Positions 15,215-24,936 of a DNA stretch of 64,000 nucleotides are shown one piece after another; the first letter of the stretch is position 1; every line of letters begins with the position of its first letter. The position numbers and the translations under genes are program-made. The DNA comes from Haloarcula vallismortis ATCC 29715. Its GTDB lineage: Archaea; Halobacteriota; Halobacteria; Halobacteriales; Haloarculaceae. A model generated the notes under the pieces. The model did not search any database. It was not told the origin of the DNA and saw only the letters and a program-made list of their open reading frames with translations. The stretch is taken from contig NZ_AOLQ01000012.1 of NCBI RefSeq assembly GCF_000337775.1, positions 1-64,000 of the forward strand, read 5' to 3'.

Positions 15215-16968
15215 GCGAACGCGCATCCGTCCCCAAGGAAGAGGACGAAACGGAGCCAGAAACTGAACAGGAGCCGGTCACAACGGGCGCGCAATCTGTC
15301 ATCCGTGCGCTTGAAAACGCCGGGACAGACTACGTCTTCGGCGTTCAGGGCGGGGCCATCATGCCCGTCTACGACGCGCTGTACGACTCCGACATCAACC
15401 ACGTCACGATGGCCCACGAACAGGGGGCCTCACACGCGGCGGACGCCTACGGTATCGTCACCGGCGACCCGGGCGTCTGTTTCGCCACGTCCGGCCCCGG
15501 CGCGACGAACCTCGTGACTGGCATCGCCGACGCGAACATGGACTCGGACCCGGTCATCGCGCTGACCGGCCAGGTTCCGACGGAGTTCGTCGGCAACGAC
15601 GCGTTTCAGGAGACGGACACGGTCGGTATCACCCAGCCGATCACGAAAGAGAGCTACTTCGCCGCCGACTCCGACACCGTCGGCGACGACGTCAGCGAGG
15701 CGTTCGCGCTTGCTGACGCCGGCCGACAGGGACCAACGCTGGTGGACCTGCCGAAAGATGTGACCCAGGGCGAAACCGAGGTCGAACCCGGCGCGCCAGA
15801 GACGCCAGAGACCTACGAGGTGCCTGAGGAAGCAGACGACGAGAACGTTCAGGAAGCCGCCGAGGCGCTGGCCGAGGCCGACCGCCCGGTCATCCTCTCG
15901 GGCGGCGGCGTCATCAAGGCGAACGCATCGAGCGCGCTCCGGGAGTTCGCCAAGGAGTACGAGATCCCGGTCATCACGACGATGCCCGGCATCGGCTCCT
16001 TCCCCGAAGACCACGAACTCTCGCTTGAGTGGGCCGGGATGCACGGCACCGGGTACGCCAACATGGCGATCACCAACACCGATTGCATGCTGGCTATCGG
16101 GACGCGCTTCGACGACCGCCTGACCGGCGGCGTCGACTCCTTCGCGCCCGACGCGGAGGTCATCCACGTCGACATCGACCCCGCGGAAATCAGCAAGAAC
16201 GTCTACGCCGACTACCCGCTCATCGGCGACGCTCGGGAAGTGCTCCGACAGCTGTTCGACGCAATGCCGCGCGTGCCGGACGCCGACGAGTGGCGTGACC
16301 AGTGTCAGGTCTGGAAAGACGAGTACCCGATGGACTACGACACGCCCGACGACGAGCCGCTGAAGCCACAATACGTCGTCGAGAAATTCTCGGATGTGAC
16401 GCCGGACGACACCATCGTCTGTACCGGCGTCGGCCAGCACCAGATGTGGGCCTCCCAGTTCTGGGAGTACACTGAGCCCCGGACGTGGGTGTCCTCCCAT
16501 GGTCTGGGCACGATGGGCTACGGCGTGCCCGCCGCCATCGGTGCGAAACTGGCCGCCCCGGATCAAGAAGTTGTCTGCTTCGACGGCGACGGCTCGTTCC
16601 TGATGACCGTTCAGGGGCTCTCCGTTGCGGTCCGTGAGCAACTGGACATCACCTACGTCGTCCTGAACAACGAGGCGGTCGGGATGGTCCGCCAGTGGCA
16701 GGACGGCTTCTACGAGGGTCGCCGGATGGCCTCGGAGTACCCGTGGATCCCGCAGTTCGACAAACTCGCCGAGGCCTTCGGCGCACGCGGGTTCACGCTG
16801 GAATCCTACGAGAACGTCGAAGAGACGATACAGGAAGCACGCGACTACGACGGCCCGAGCGTCATCGACGCCCACATCGACCCCGGGGAGAACGTCTTCC
16901 CGATGGTTCCAAGCGGCGGTGACAACGGCCAGTTCGCGCTCAATGAAGACCATCTGGACATGATCTAA
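15211..16968 (+). CDS. ilvB: Acetolactate synthase large subunit
   Basis: The 585-residue ThDP enzyme makes acetolactate or acetohydroxybutyrate, the first common step to Val, Leu and Ile. After a 30-residue acidic tail, the Pyr domain carries the catalytic Glu in MAHEQGASHAADAYG. The central domain follows. The PP domain has the ThDP motif from GDGSFLMTVQGL to VVLNNEAVGMV. The FAD-region segment GTRFDDRLTGG is also present. It is the first enzyme gene of the ilvBNC-x-leuCD run. It is preceded by the candidate attenuator and followed two bases later by ilvN. Confidence 0.96.
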   Translation: MSERASVPKEEDETEPETEQEPVTTGAQSVIRALENAGTDYVFGVQGGAIMPVYDALYDSDINHVTMAHEQGASHAADAYGIVTGDPGVCFATSGPGATNLVTGIADANMDSDPVIALTGQVPTEFVGNDAFQETDTVGITQPITKESYFAADSDTVGDDVSEAFALADAGRQGPTLVDLPKDVTQGETEVEPGAPETPETYEVPEEADDENVQEAAEALAEADRPVILSGGGVIKANASSALREFAKEYEIPVITTMPGIGSFPEDHELSLEWAGMHGTGYANMAITNTDCMLAIGTRFDDRLTGGVDSFAPDAEVIHVDIDPAEISKNVYADYPLIGDAREVLRQLFDAMPRVPDADEWRDQCQVWKDEYPMDYDTPDDEPLKPQYVVEKFSDVTPDDTIVCTGVGQHQMWASQFWEYTEPRTWVSSHGLGTMGYGVPAAIGAKLAAPDQEVVCFDGDGSFLMTVQGLSVAVREQLDITYVVLNNEAVGMVRQWQDGFYEGRRMASEYPWIPQFDKLAEAFGARGFTLESYENVEETIQEARDYDGPSVIDAHIDPGENVFPMVPSGGDNGQFALNEDHLDMI

Positions 16969-16970
16969 CA

Positions 16971-17570
16971 ATGACTGGAGGAATGCCAGGCCCCGCGCCG
17001 GACGAACGGATGCGCCCGAAGGGCCGACGCAACACGCAGGGAATCCGCGTCGACCCCGAGGCCGAAGTGACTCACGAACCGCGGCAGGCGGTGCTGTCCG
17101 CGCTGGTCAAGCACCGGCCGGGCGTGCTGTCGGAGGTGTCGGCGCTGTTCAGCCGACGGCAGTTCAACATCGAGAGTCTGACTGTCGGGCCAACAGTCGA
17201 CGACGACACAGCCCGGATGACGATCCTCATCGAGGAGCCGGAACCGGGAATCGACCAGGCGAAAAAGCAACTGCGAAAGCTCGTGCCTGTCATCTCGGTC
17301 AGGGAACTCGAAGGCGAGGCCGTCCGTCGGGAGCTCGCGCTGGTGAAAGTCAGCGGCGAGAAGCCCGACGACGTCAACGCCGTCGCCGATATGTACAACG
17401 GGCAGGCCGTCGACGCGTCGACCGACTCGGTCACCGTCGAGATTACGGGCAGCAAACAGAAGATAGACGCCGCCATCGAGGCGTTCAAGCAGTTCGATGT
17501 GCAGGAGATCGTGCGAACCGGGGCCGCCGCACTGGAACGCGGCCCGAAAACACTAGAGAAAGATGTCTGA
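16971..17570 (+). CDS. ilvN: Acetolactate synthase small (regulatory) subunit
   Basis: The 199-residue protein has an N-terminal ACT domain (about residues 40-110) with [20 protein letters not shown] and [11 protein letters not shown], the valine-binding signature. A C-terminal domain begins at about [10 protein letters not shown]. It binds IlvB, raises its activity and gives feedback inhibition by valine. The first 35 residues ([18 protein letters not shown]) are an extra basic tail, common in haloarchaea. It starts two bases after ilvB and overlaps ilvC by eight. Confidence 0.95.
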   Translation: MTGGMPGPAPDERMRPKGRRNTQGIRVDPEAEVTHEPRQAVLSALVKHRPGVLSEVSALFSRRQFNIESLTVGPTVDDDTARMTILIEEPEPGIDQAKKQLRKLVPVISVRELEGEAVRRELALVKVSGEKPDDVNAVADMYNGQAVDASTDSVTVEITGSKQKIDAAIEAFKQFDVQEIVRTGAAALERGPKTLEKDV

Positions 17571-18594
17571 CGAACTTACCACAACAGTCTACTACGACGA
17601 GGACGCTGACGTATCGACCATCGACGACGAGACCGTAGCCGTACTGGGCTACGGCTCGCAGGGCCACGCCCACGCGCTGAATCTTCACGAGTCCGGCGTC
17701 GACGTAATCGTCGGCCTCCGCGAGGACTCGTCCTCAGTGGCCGAGGCCGAAGACGCCGGCCTCCGCGTCGAGACGCCCGACGTGGCCGCTGGCGAAGCGG
17801 ACCGCGTCGTGATGCTCGTCCCCGACACGATTCAGCCGGCCGTCTACGAGGCCATCGAGGGCGAACTCGACGCCGGCGACACGCTCCAGTTCGCCCACGG
17901 GTTCAACATCCACTACGGCCAGATCGAGCCGCCGGAAGACGTGGACGTGACGATGGTCGCGCCCAAGTCGCCGGGCCACCTCGTGCGCCGGACCTACGAG
18001 CGCGGCGAGGGGACGCCGGGTCTCATCGCGGTGTATCAGGATGCGACCGGTAACGCCAAGCAGGAGTCGCTGGCCTACGCGAAAGGCATCGGCTGCACCC
18101 GCGCCGGGGTCATCGAGACCACCTTCCAAGAAGAGGTCGAGACGGACCTCTTCGGCGAGCAGGCCGTCCTCTGTGGCGGCGTCACCGAGATGGTCAAGGC
18201 CGGCTTCGAGACGCTGGTCGACGCCGGCTACGCGCCGGAGATGGCCTACTTCGAGTGTCTGAACGAGCTGAAGCTCATTGTCGACCTCATGTACGAGGGC
18301 GGCCACATGGAGATGTGGAACTCCGTCTCCGACACCGCCGAGTACGGCGGCCTGACCCGCGGCGAGGACGTCATCGACCGCGAAGGGATGGAGAAGATCC
18401 TCGAAGAGGTCCAGAACGGCGAGTTCGCTCGCGAGTGGATCAACGAGAATCAGGCCAACCGACCCGCCTACAAGCAGTACCGCGACGCCGAACAGAACCA
18501 CCAGATCGAAGCCGTCGGGGAGAACCTGCGCGAACTGTTCGCGTGGGGTGAAGACGCCGACGCAGAGAAGACAGAAGCTCCAGCAGATGACTAA
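17563..18594 (+). CDS. ilvC: Ketol-acid reductoisomerase, class I
   Basis: The 343-residue enzyme converts acetolactate to dihydroxyisovalerate with NADPH and Mg. The Rossmann motif is [16 protein letters not shown] (about residues 25-40). The catalytic C-terminal domain includes [14 protein letters not shown] and [16 protein letters not shown] with the metal-binding acidic residues. The length is that of class I enzymes. Its start overlaps ilvN by eight bases, and its end overlaps the small unknown gene that follows. Confidence 0.96.
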   Translation: MSDELTTTVYYDEDADVSTIDDETVAVLGYGSQGHAHALNLHESGVDVIVGLREDSSSVAEAEDAGLRVETPDVAAGEADRVVMLVPDTIQPAVYEAIEGELDAGDTLQFAHGFNIHYGQIEPPEDVDVTMVAPKSPGHLVRRTYERGEGTPGLIAVYQDATGNAKQESLAYAKGIGCTRAGVIETTFQEEVETDLFGEQAVLCGGVTEMVKAGFETLVDAGYAPEMAYFECLNELKLIVDLMYEGGHMEMWNSVSDTAEYGGLTRGEDVIDREGMEKILEEVQNGEFAREWINENQANRPAYKQYRDAEQNHQIEAVGENLRELFAWGEDADAEKTEAPADD

Positions 18595-18853
18595 CGAACG
18601 CACAGATCAGACCGACGGCGAGCAGAACGAATCGCGCACGACCATGGGGAACATCGAGCACACGCACCCTCAGACGAACGGAACCTTCGGCGCTGTGTTC
18701 CGCCGCGGCCCGGTCGTGGCCGCCGATGGCGGCGAACGCGACGCCGAGGAGGAGACCGACGAGACGATGGAAGATATCGACCACGAAGCACCCGACGAGG
18801 GTGTCACCCGCGCGTACGAGCGCGGAACTGAAGGACGGGACGAGACAGTATGA
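18587..18853 (+). CDS. Small conserved protein embedded between ilvC and leuC, function unknown
   Basis: This 88-residue acidic protein starts at ATG 18587 ([18 protein letters not shown]), overlapping the end of ilvC by eight bases. Its own stop overlaps the leuC ATG by four. The middle reads [25 protein letters not shown], the only part with a hint of folded structure; the ends are Glu/Asp-rich. From memory, Haloferax volcanii has a small gene at the same place, between HVO_1506 and HVO_1504. Such tight coupling suggests a role linked to KARI or isopropylmalate isomerase, but nothing in the sequence defines it. Confidence 0.82.
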   Translation: MTNERTDQTDGEQNESRTTMGNIEHTHPQTNGTFGAVFRRGPVVAADGGERDAEEETDETMEDIDHEAPDEGVTRAYERGTEGRDETV

Positions 18854-20271
18854 GCCAGGGAACGCTGTACGACAAGGTATGGGACCAGCACAAAGTCACG
18901 ACCCTGCCCAACGGCCAGGACCAGCTGTTCGTCGGGCTGCACCTCATCCACGAGGTCACCAGCCCGCAGGCCTTCGGGATGCTCAAAGAGCGCGGCCTCG
19001 ACGTCGCCCGACCTGACCTGACCCACGCGACAGTCGACCACATCGTGCCGACCGCCAATCAGGACCGGCCCTACAGCGACGACGCGGCCGAGACGATGAT
19101 GGCCGAACTCGAAGAGAACGTCCGCGACGCCGGTATTCAGTTCTCGGACCCGACGACAGGCGATCAAGGTATCGTCCACGTCATCGGCCCGGAGCAGGGC
19201 ATTACTCAGCCCGGCAAGACCATCGTCTGTGGCGACAGCCACACCTCCACCCACGGCGCCTTTGGCGCGCTCGCGTTCGGTATCGGGACCAGCCAGATTC
19301 GAGACGTGCTGGCGACCCAGACCATCGCGATGGAGAAACAGAAGGTCCGCAAGATCGAGGTCACCGGCGAACTCGACGAGGGCGTCGAGGCCAAGGACAT
19401 AATCCTCGAGATCATCCGCCGGCTCGGGACCGAGGGCGGCGTCGGCTACGTGTACGAGTACGCCGGCGAGACCATCGAGAACCTCGACATGGAAGGCCGG
19501 ATGTCAATATGTAACATGTCCATCGAGGGCGGCGCTCGCGCGGGCTACGTCAACCCCGACGAGACCACCTACGAGTGGCTCGAAGAGACGGACTACTTCC
19601 AGGAGCACCCTGAGAAGTTCGAGGAACTCAAGCCCTACTGGGAGTCCATCCGCTCGGACGACGACGCGGAGTACGACGACGTCGTCGAGATCGACGCGAG
19701 CGAACTGGACCCCGTCGTCACGTGGGGGACCACGCCCGGCCAGGGTATCGGCATCGACGACCCGATCCCGGAGCCCGAGTCGCTGGCCGACGACAAGGTC
19801 GACACCGCACGGCGCGCCCAGGAGCATATGCGCGTCGAACCCGGCGAGACGATGGAGGGGTACGACATCGATGTCGCCTTCCTCGGCTCCTGTACCAACG
19901 CTCGACTGCCTGACCTGCGCCGTGCGGCCCGTATCGTCAAGGGCCGCGAGGTCGCTGACGACGTGCGAGCGTTCGTCGTCCCCGGCAGCCAGCGGGTTCA
20001 GGAGGCCGCCAGAAAAGAAGGCCTGAAGGACATCTTCGAGGAAGCCGGCTTCGAGTGGCGCAACGCCGGCTGCTCGATGTGTCTGGGCATGAACGAGGAC
20101 CAGCTGGAGGGCGATGAAGCCTGTGCCAGCTCCTCCAATCGGAACTTCGTCGGCCGGCAGGGCAGCAAGGACGGCCGCACCGTCCTGATGAACCCACGGA
20201 TGGTGGCCGCCGCGGCGATCACCGGCGAAGTCTCTGACGTACGCGACCTGGAGGAGGTGGCAGTCGCATGA
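18850..20271 (+). CDS. leuC: 3-isopropylmalate dehydratase large subunit
   Basis: The 473-residue aconitase-family protein has the first Fe-S cysteine in [13 protein letters not shown] and the pair in [27 protein letters not shown] supplies active-site residues. With LeuD it isomerises 2-isopropylmalate to 3-isopropylmalate. It overlaps the small gene before it and leuD after it by four bases each (ATGA), so all are translated in series. Homoaconitase-type activity is possible, but the operon favours leucine synthesis. Confidence 0.95.
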   Translation: MSQGTLYDKVWDQHKVTTLPNGQDQLFVGLHLIHEVTSPQAFGMLKERGLDVARPDLTHATVDHIVPTANQDRPYSDDAAETMMAELEENVRDAGIQFSDPTTGDQGIVHVIGPEQGITQPGKTIVCGDSHTSTHGAFGALAFGIGTSQIRDVLATQTIAMEKQKVRKIEVTGELDEGVEAKDIILEIIRRLGTEGGVGYVYEYAGETIENLDMEGRMSICNMSIEGGARAGYVNPDETTYEWLEETDYFQEHPEKFEELKPYWESIRSDDDAEYDDVVEIDASELDPVVTWGTTPGQGIGIDDPIPEPESLADDKVDTARRAQEHMRVEPGETMEGYDIDVAFLGSCTNARLPDLRRAARIVKGREVADDVRAFVVPGSQRVQEAARKEGLKDIFEEAGFEWRNAGCSMCLGMNEDQLEGDEACASSSNRNFVGRQGSKDGRTVLMNPRMVAAAAITGEVSDVRDLEEVAVA

Positions 20272-20912
20272 GCGACCCTACCGAGGACATCCCGTCAGTC
20301 GACTACGTCGAGGGGTCCGGCATCCCGATTCGCGGGAACGACATCGACACTGACCAGATCATCCCCGCACGGTTCATGAAGGTCGTCACCTTCGACGGGC
20401 TGGGCGAGTTCGCCTTCTTCGACCTGCGGTTCGACGACGAGGACAACGAGAAGGACCACCCGTTCAACGAGGAGCGGTTCCAGGACGCCAACGTCATGGT
20501 GGTCAACAACAACTTCGGCTGTGGCTCCTCCCGCGAGCACGCGCCCCAGGCCCTGATGCGCTGGGGTATCGACGCCATCATCGGCGAAGGCTTCGCCGAG
20601 ATCTTCGCCGGAAACTGTCTCGCGCTCGGTATTCCGACGGTCACGGCCGACCACGAGACGATCAACGCGCTCCAACAGTGGGTCGAGGACAACCCCGACG
20701 GCGACATCGAAGTCGATGTGCGGGCGGAGACGGTCACCTACGGGGACAACGAGATCAACGTCAGCGTCGACCGCGCCCAGCGCGAGGCCCTCGTCGAGGG
20801 CAACTGGGACACGACGGCCCTGATGAAGGCAAATCGGAACGCTATCGAGGAGACAGCCTCGCAGTTGCCGTATCTGGACCAAACGCGGTCGGAACTCGAA
20901 GCGGACGATTAA
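20268..20912 (+). CDS. leuD: 3-isopropylmalate dehydratase small subunit
   Basis: The 214-residue swivel-domain subunit has [16 protein letters not shown] (about residues 22-37) and [14 protein letters not shown], the substrate-recognition loop of the family. It is the last gene of the ilv-leu run here. In Haloferax leuB follows directly, as I recall; here two other genes intervene. The final codons, encoding EADD and the stop, are repeated 112 bases downstream. Confidence 0.95.
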   Translation: MSDPTEDIPSVDYVEGSGIPIRGNDIDTDQIIPARFMKVVTFDGLGEFAFFDLRFDDEDNEKDHPFNEERFQDANVMVVNNNFGCGSSREHAPQALMRWGIDAIIGEGFAEIFAGNCLALGIPTVTADHETINALQQWVEDNPDGDIEVDVRAETVTYGDNEINVSVDRAQREALVEGNWDTTALMKANRNAIEETASQLPYLDQTRSELEADD

Positions 20913-21048
20913 CGCGAGGTCGCGGAGCGACCTCGGTTTGCGCGAACGGCGACGCCGTGAGCGCCAGAGAACCGCTTTGCGTGTCCGAAGCATAGGCGTC
21001 CAGTTCGTAGAAGCGGACGATTAACATGCGGTCGCGAAGCGACCTCGG
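20898..21048 (+). repeat. Duplicated leuD tail with hairpins
   Basis: GAAGCGGACGATTAAC occurs at 20898-20913 (the end of leuD) and again at 21010-21025. Each copy is followed by a near-identical hairpin: GAGGTCGC-GGA-GCGACCTC at 20916-20934 and GGTCGC-GAA-GCGACC at 21030-21044. The repeat spacing is 112 bases. The hairpins may act as terminators for leuD. The duplication marks the junction where the leu genes are interrupted. Confidence 0.7.
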
Positions 21049-21116
21049 CTAGTCTGAACGGACTTCTGTCTCGGAGATGGCAAGAGCAATAGCTGTGCGG
21101 GGCGCGTCATTTTGGC

Positions 21117-21857
21117 ATGGATCAGATTCGGGAGATACACATCGCGCCGCTGGGGCACGAACGCGACCGGATTGCCGAGCCGATTCACCAGCACAACGCT
21201 GACGACGTGTACCTCCTCACAGCGACGACGGAGCCGTCGCGGTTGACGCCGTATCAGCAGGCACTTGTTGAAGAACTGGACGCTAACGGCGTCAACGTCG
21301 AACTCCACTGTGCGGAGCTACACGACCTCTATGATGTGCTGGCGGTCGTCACGACGCTGACCGCCGACCATCCCGAGGACATCGTGCGTGTCAACGTCTC
21401 CAGCGGGCCGAAGGTAGCGGCTATCGGAAGCGCAATCGCGTGTATGGCGACGGCGGCGACGGCGTATTACGTCCATCCCGAGGAACACGTTCCATCGGTT
21501 TCGGCGGAACCGCTCACTCGCGGGATGGAGCGCGCGGAAGTCTTGCCGTCGTACCCTATCGAAGCTATCTCCCGCGATCAGGTCGCCGTCCTTGACTACC
21601 TCAAGCGAACGAATACGGACACATACACCGCCAAGAAGTCGGATCTTATCGAGTTCGCGGAGGACGCCAAGCTTTCGTTTATTGCCGATGCTGACCCCGC
21701 AAACGAGAAGGCGAAGTTCGCGCTGTTGAACGCAAACATCGTCGACCCGCTGGCCGAAGACGAGTACATTACGGTCAGCAACATCGGCCGAACAAAACAG
21801 ATAGAGCTGACAGAAACCGGCGAAAATGCCCTCCACGCGTTCCGACACAGGCTCTGA
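21117..21857 (+). CDS. CARF-like HTH regulator, HFX_2341/DUF6293 family
   Basis: This protein has 246 residues. The N-terminal half (1-140) has Rossmann-like strands and the motif VRVNVSSGPKVAAIGSAIA, similar to CARF domains of Csa3-type proteins that bind cyclic oligoadenylates. The C-terminal half (about 160-246) is a winged-helix domain ending ISNIGRTKQIELTETGENAL-type sequence. I recognise it as the haloarchaeal HFX_2341 family (DUF6293). No CRISPR or cas genes are in the window, so the ligand and target are unknown. It is the first of two genes inserted between leuD and leuB. Confidence 0.8.
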   Translation: MDQIREIHIAPLGHERDRIAEPIHQHNADDVYLLTATTEPSRLTPYQQALVEELDANGVNVELHCAELHDLYDVLAVVTTLTADHPEDIVRVNVSSGPKVAAIGSAIACMATAATAYYVHPEEHVPSVSAEPLTRGMERAEVLPSYPIEAISRDQVAVLDYLKRTNTDTYTAKKSDLIEFAEDAKLSFIADADPANEKAKFALLNANIVDPLAEDEYITVSNIGRTKQIELTETGENALHAFRHRL

Positions 21858-21964
21858 ACTGGATCGCAGTTTTTGCGATTCAGTAGCTCATGACACCGAT
21901 AAAACAGAACCAAACGTTTTGGTGGTTTCAAACGTTACTCGAATGCACTTGGGCAACGCCTCAC

Positions 21965-22726
21965 ATGGATCACTTCTCGATAGACAGTGTCACTGTACTC
22001 CACGCCGACGACGAACCCGGTTTCGGCGAGATCGTCGCGGAGTTTCTGGAACGGGAGGACGCCGCGTTCTCGGTGAGGACAGCAACGAGCGTCGACGACG
22101 CGCTGACAGTACTTCGGAACGAGTCAATCGAGTGTGTCGTCAGCGACTACGAGATGCCCGACAGAGACGGGCTGGAGCTACTGGAGCTGGTACGGGACGA
22201 CTACCCGGACCTGCCGTTTATTCTGTTCACCGGGAAGGGATCAGAGGAGATTGCGAGTCAGGCGATATCTGCTGGCGTCACCGACTACCTCCAGAAGGGG
22301 GGCGGGACGGAGCAGTACACGGTGCTGGCAAACCGAATCCGGAACGCGGTCCGGAGCACTCGGGCCGAAACCGCGGTCCAGCGCACGGAGGACCGGTACC
22401 ACAACCTCGTCGACACTGCGCCGATTCCGATCCTCCTCTTCGACCGTAACTGGGAGGCTCTGTACGCCAATGAGGCAGCCGTGGCGTTTCTCGATGCAGA
22501 TTCATTCGCCGAAATCGCGGGCATGAAGGCAAGTGACTTTCTCCACCCCGACGAGCGGGACGCGGCCAGAGAGCGGTTCCAACAGCTGATCCGTAACGAT
22601 GCCTCCGTTCCTGAAAAAGAGTACCGCGTGATAACCGTCACAGACGAAATAAAGGAAGCGACGATTGCTACCGCACCCGGCTACTACCGCGGCGAGAAGG
22701 TCGCGCAGGCGATGGTGTACCGATAG
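21965..22726 (+). CDS. Response regulator receiver plus PAS protein without kinase domain
   Basis: The 253-residue protein begins MDHFSIDSVTVLHADDEPGF. The receiver domain (about 8-130) has the phospho-acceptor Asp in CVVSDYEMPDRDG, Thr in ILFTGKGS and Lys in DYLQKGGG. A PAS domain follows (about 150-253; HNLVDTAPIPILLFDRN). Haloarchaeal proteins of this type often continue into a histidine kinase, but this one stops after the PAS. It may be a short sensor or a truncated one. I chose the ATG at 21965; an in-frame start at 21890 gives an unlikely Trp-rich N-terminus. Confidence 0.82.
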   Translation: MDHFSIDSVTVLHADDEPGFGEIVAEFLEREDAAFSVRTATSVDDALTVLRNESIECVVSDYEMPDRDGLELLELVRDDYPDLPFILFTGKGSEEIASQAISAGVTDYLQKGGGTEQYTVLANRIRNAVRSTRAETAVQRTEDRYHNLVDTAPIPILLFDRNWEALYANEAAVAFLDADSFAEIAGMKASDFLHPDERDAARERFQQLIRNDASVPEKEYRVITVTDEIKEATIATAPGYYRGEKVAQAMVYR

Positions 22727-22787
22727 CTTGCGGCTGATTTCTCACACAGCATCTATCGACTGCTTCTGCCGGTCAGTGTTGGCCGAC

Positions 22788-22823
22788 AGTATAGATAGTA
22801 TTGATAGTATAGATAGTATCAAG
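22788..22823. repeat. Four tandem 9-base units in the leuB upstream gap
   Basis: The units are AGTATAGAT, AGTATTGAT, AGTATAGAT and AGTATCAAG, in an AT-rich island within GC-rich DNA. They lie 280 bases before leuB in the gap 22727-23102. They could be operator iterons, an upstream promoter array or simple slippage repeats. The rest of this gap shows no credible ORF. Confidence 0.55.
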
Positions 22824-22861
22824 ATAGAGCCTACATACTCACCCCCACTACGAATAGTCGC

Positions 22862-22934
22862 GCACGGGTCGCCAGCAACCATCCCCGGTTCGCTTCGGCC
22901 CTCCACACTCACGTCGTCCGCTGGTCGCCCGTGC
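22862..22934. repeat. Imperfect long inverted repeat upstream of leuB
   Basis: GCACGGG-TCG-CCAGC (22862-22876) faces GCTGG-TCG-CCCGTGC (22920-22934). Twelve of fifteen positions pair, with an internal TCG/TCG mismatch and a 43-base loop. If transcribed, it would form a stable stem in a leuB leader. No leader peptide with Leu codons was found beside it. Confidence 0.4.
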
Positions 22935-23102
22935 CACTCCCCTGAGCGTGTCTATTTCGCCTCCGAACGCAGGTCTCCGTGATTTCGACCCGAGGGAGCG
23001 GCCTGCCACTCACATCTGGAGCGCCGCTGATGTGACAAATCGCTGTGAGCCTGAGACGCTGGAACCGAACCACTTTCACCAGCCGGCTACGTGCCTCCCG
23101 CT

Positions 23103-24086
23103 ATGACTCACGAGATAGCCGTTATTCCCGGCGACGGAATCGGACAGGAGGTCACACCCGCTGCGGTCGAAGTACTGGAGGCCATCGACGCTGTCGACTT
23201 CGACTTCATCGAGGGCGAGGCCGGCGACGCGGTGAAGGCGGAAACGGGCGAAGCGCTCCCGGAGGAGACGCGCGAACTGGCGGCTGACGCCGACGCGACG
23301 CTGTTCGGTGCGGCCGGCGAGACGGCGGCCGAGGTTATCCTCCCGCTTCGGCAGGTCGTTGGCTCGTTCGCCAACGTCCGCCCGGCTCGCTCGTATCCGG
23401 GACTTGACGCTGTCCAGCCCGACACCGATATCGTGTTCATCCGAGAGAATACCGAGGGCGTCTACAAGGGTATCGAGAGCGAAATCTCCGAGGGCGTCAC
23501 GACCTGTACGCGAGTCATCACGGAAGACGCCTCCGAGAAGATCGCCGAATACGGGTTCAGCTATGCGAAGCAGAACGGCTACGACGACGTGACTATCGCC
23601 CACAAGGCCAACGTCATGCGCACTACCGACGGCCTGTTCCTCGGTGCGGCATCGGCGGTCGGCGACGACCGAGGGGCGTCCTATGACACCGCGCTCATGG
23701 ACGCGCTGGCGATGCATCTCGTGATGAACCCACAGGACTACGGTGTCGTCATCTGTCCAAACCTCGCCGGCGACATGCTCTCGGACCTCGCCGCGGGCCT
23801 CGTTGGCGGCCTCGGACTACTCCCCTCGGCCAACATCGGCGAGGACAACGCGCTGTTCGAGCCGGTCCATGGCTCCGCGCCGGACATCGCCGGCGAGGGA
23901 ATCGCCAACCCCTCGGCGATGATTCTCTCCGCCGCGATGCTACTGGACCACCTCGGCTACGACGAACAGGGCGACGCCGTCCGAACGGCTGTCGAGACGG
24001 TACTGGATTCCGGCCCCCGAACGCCGGATCTGGGCGGTGACGCGTCCACTGATGCCGTGACCGCCGCGGTTATCGACGAACTGTAA
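23103..24086 (+). CDS. leuB: 3-isopropylmalate dehydrogenase
   Basis: The 327-residue NAD-dependent beta-decarboxylating dehydrogenase starts [20 protein letters not shown]. It carries [17 protein letters not shown], the Arg/substrate region, and [21 protein letters not shown] with the metal-binding Asp residues. It oxidises 3-isopropylmalate to the precursor of 2-oxoisocaproate. Relatives use isocitrate or homoisocitrate; the neighbouring leuCD supports LeuB. I prefer ATG 23103 over 23091. It is separated from leuD by two regulator genes and a 376-base gap, so it probably has its own promoter. Confidence 0.93.
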   Translation: MTHEIAVIPGDGIGQEVTPAAVEVLEAIDAVDFDFIEGEAGDAVKAETGEALPEETRELAADADATLFGAAGETAAEVILPLRQVVGSFANVRPARSYPGLDAVQPDTDIVFIRENTEGVYKGIESEISEGVTTCTRVITEDASEKIAEYGFSYAKQNGYDDVTIAHKANVMRTTDGLFLGAASAVGDDRGASYDTALMDALAMHLVMNPQDYGVVICPNLAGDMLSDLAAGLVGGLGLLPSANIGEDNALFEPVHGSAPDIAGEGIANPSAMILSAAMLLDHLGYDEQGDAVRTAVETVLDSGPRTPDLGGDASTDAVTAAVIDEL

Positions 24087-24174
24087 GCAGTTTTCTCGCG
24101 TTCTATCTGGGCAGAAACAAGCACGGCCCAATAGAAAGAGGTAAAACCGAAGCGAAACAATCACAGCCGAAAGA

Positions 24175-24936
24175 ATGCTCCCGGCCGAGCGAAAGCGCAC
24201 TATCGTCCAGTTGGTGACAGAGCGAGACGGCTGTTCAGTGTCGGAGCTGGCCGCGGAACTGGAGTTTTCGAAGGCGACGATACGCCGTGATCTTCGGGAC
24301 CTCGAGTCACAGGGCCGAATCGAGCGGTCCCACGGCGGCGCAGTCCCGGCATCCTCCGCCGGGACCGAGCGACCGTACGGCCAGCGTGAGGTCGACCACT
24401 ACGCGGAGAAACAGGCTATCGGCGAGCGAGCCGCACAAGAGGTCCACGAGGGGCACGTGGTCTGTTTCGATGCGGGCTCGACGACGATGGAGGTCGCTCG
24501 CGCGATTCCGGACACCGACTACGTCGCGGCGACGAATATGCCACAGCTCGCCACTGAAGTGGCCGAACGGGACGTCGACGCCAAACTAACCGGTGGGAGC
24601 CTCCGACCGCGGACCCGGGCGCTTGTCGGCCCGATGGCCGAGCGAGCTATCGGACACATGAACTTCGACCTGCTGTTTCTGGGGACGAACGCCCTCGACA
24701 GCGCCGCCGGGCTGTCGACGCCCAACGAGGACGAAGCAGCCGTCAAGGAACTGATGGTCGAGCGCGCCCGCCGAGTCGTGCTGGTCGCCGATGCGTCGAA
24801 GTTCGGCGACCGGAGCTTCGTCAGTTTCGCCGATCTGGACCAGGTCGACTTGCTCGTCACCGACGCCAGCCCGTCGGGGGCGCTCGCTACCGCACTCGCG
24901 GACGCCGACGTGACCGTCGAGGAGGTCAGCACGTGA
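24175..24936 (+). CDS. glpR: DeoR-family sugar metabolism repressor
   Basis: The 253-residue regulator has an N-terminal DeoR helix-turn-helix (residues 15-50; LAAELEFSKATIRRDLRDL and RIERSHGGAV). A sugar-phosphate-binding domain of the ISOCOT fold follows, with DAGSTTMEVARAI and LVADASKFG. In Haloferax volcanii GlpR, encoded beside pfkB, represses fructose and glucose genes. Here it overlaps the 1-phosphofructokinase gene by four bases, so the same link is expected. The effector is probably a fructose phosphate, by family analogy. Confidence 0.92.
   Translation: MLPAERKRTIVQLVTERDGCSVSELAAELEFSKATIRRDLRDLESQGRIERSHGGAVPASSAGTERPYGQREVDHYAEKQAIGERAAQEVHEGHVVCFDAGSTTMEVARAIPDTDYVAATNMPQLATEVAERDVDAKLTGGSLRPRTRALVGPMAERAIGHMNFDLLFLGTNALDSAAGLSTPNEDEAAVKELMVERARRVVLVADASKFGDRSFVSFADLDQVDLLVTDASPSGALATALADADVTVEEVST

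Noticed and set aside
15430-16971. A 513-codon minus-strand ORF opposite ilvB
   Set aside because: It is an antisense shadow of a gene with complete acetolactate synthase motifs.
22665-22982. A protein gene containing the SIDSIDSID repeat before leuB
   Set aside because: The repeat peptide is only the translation of the 9-base DNA repeat. The flanking composition is not haloarchaeal, and the frame overlaps the receiver-PAS gene.
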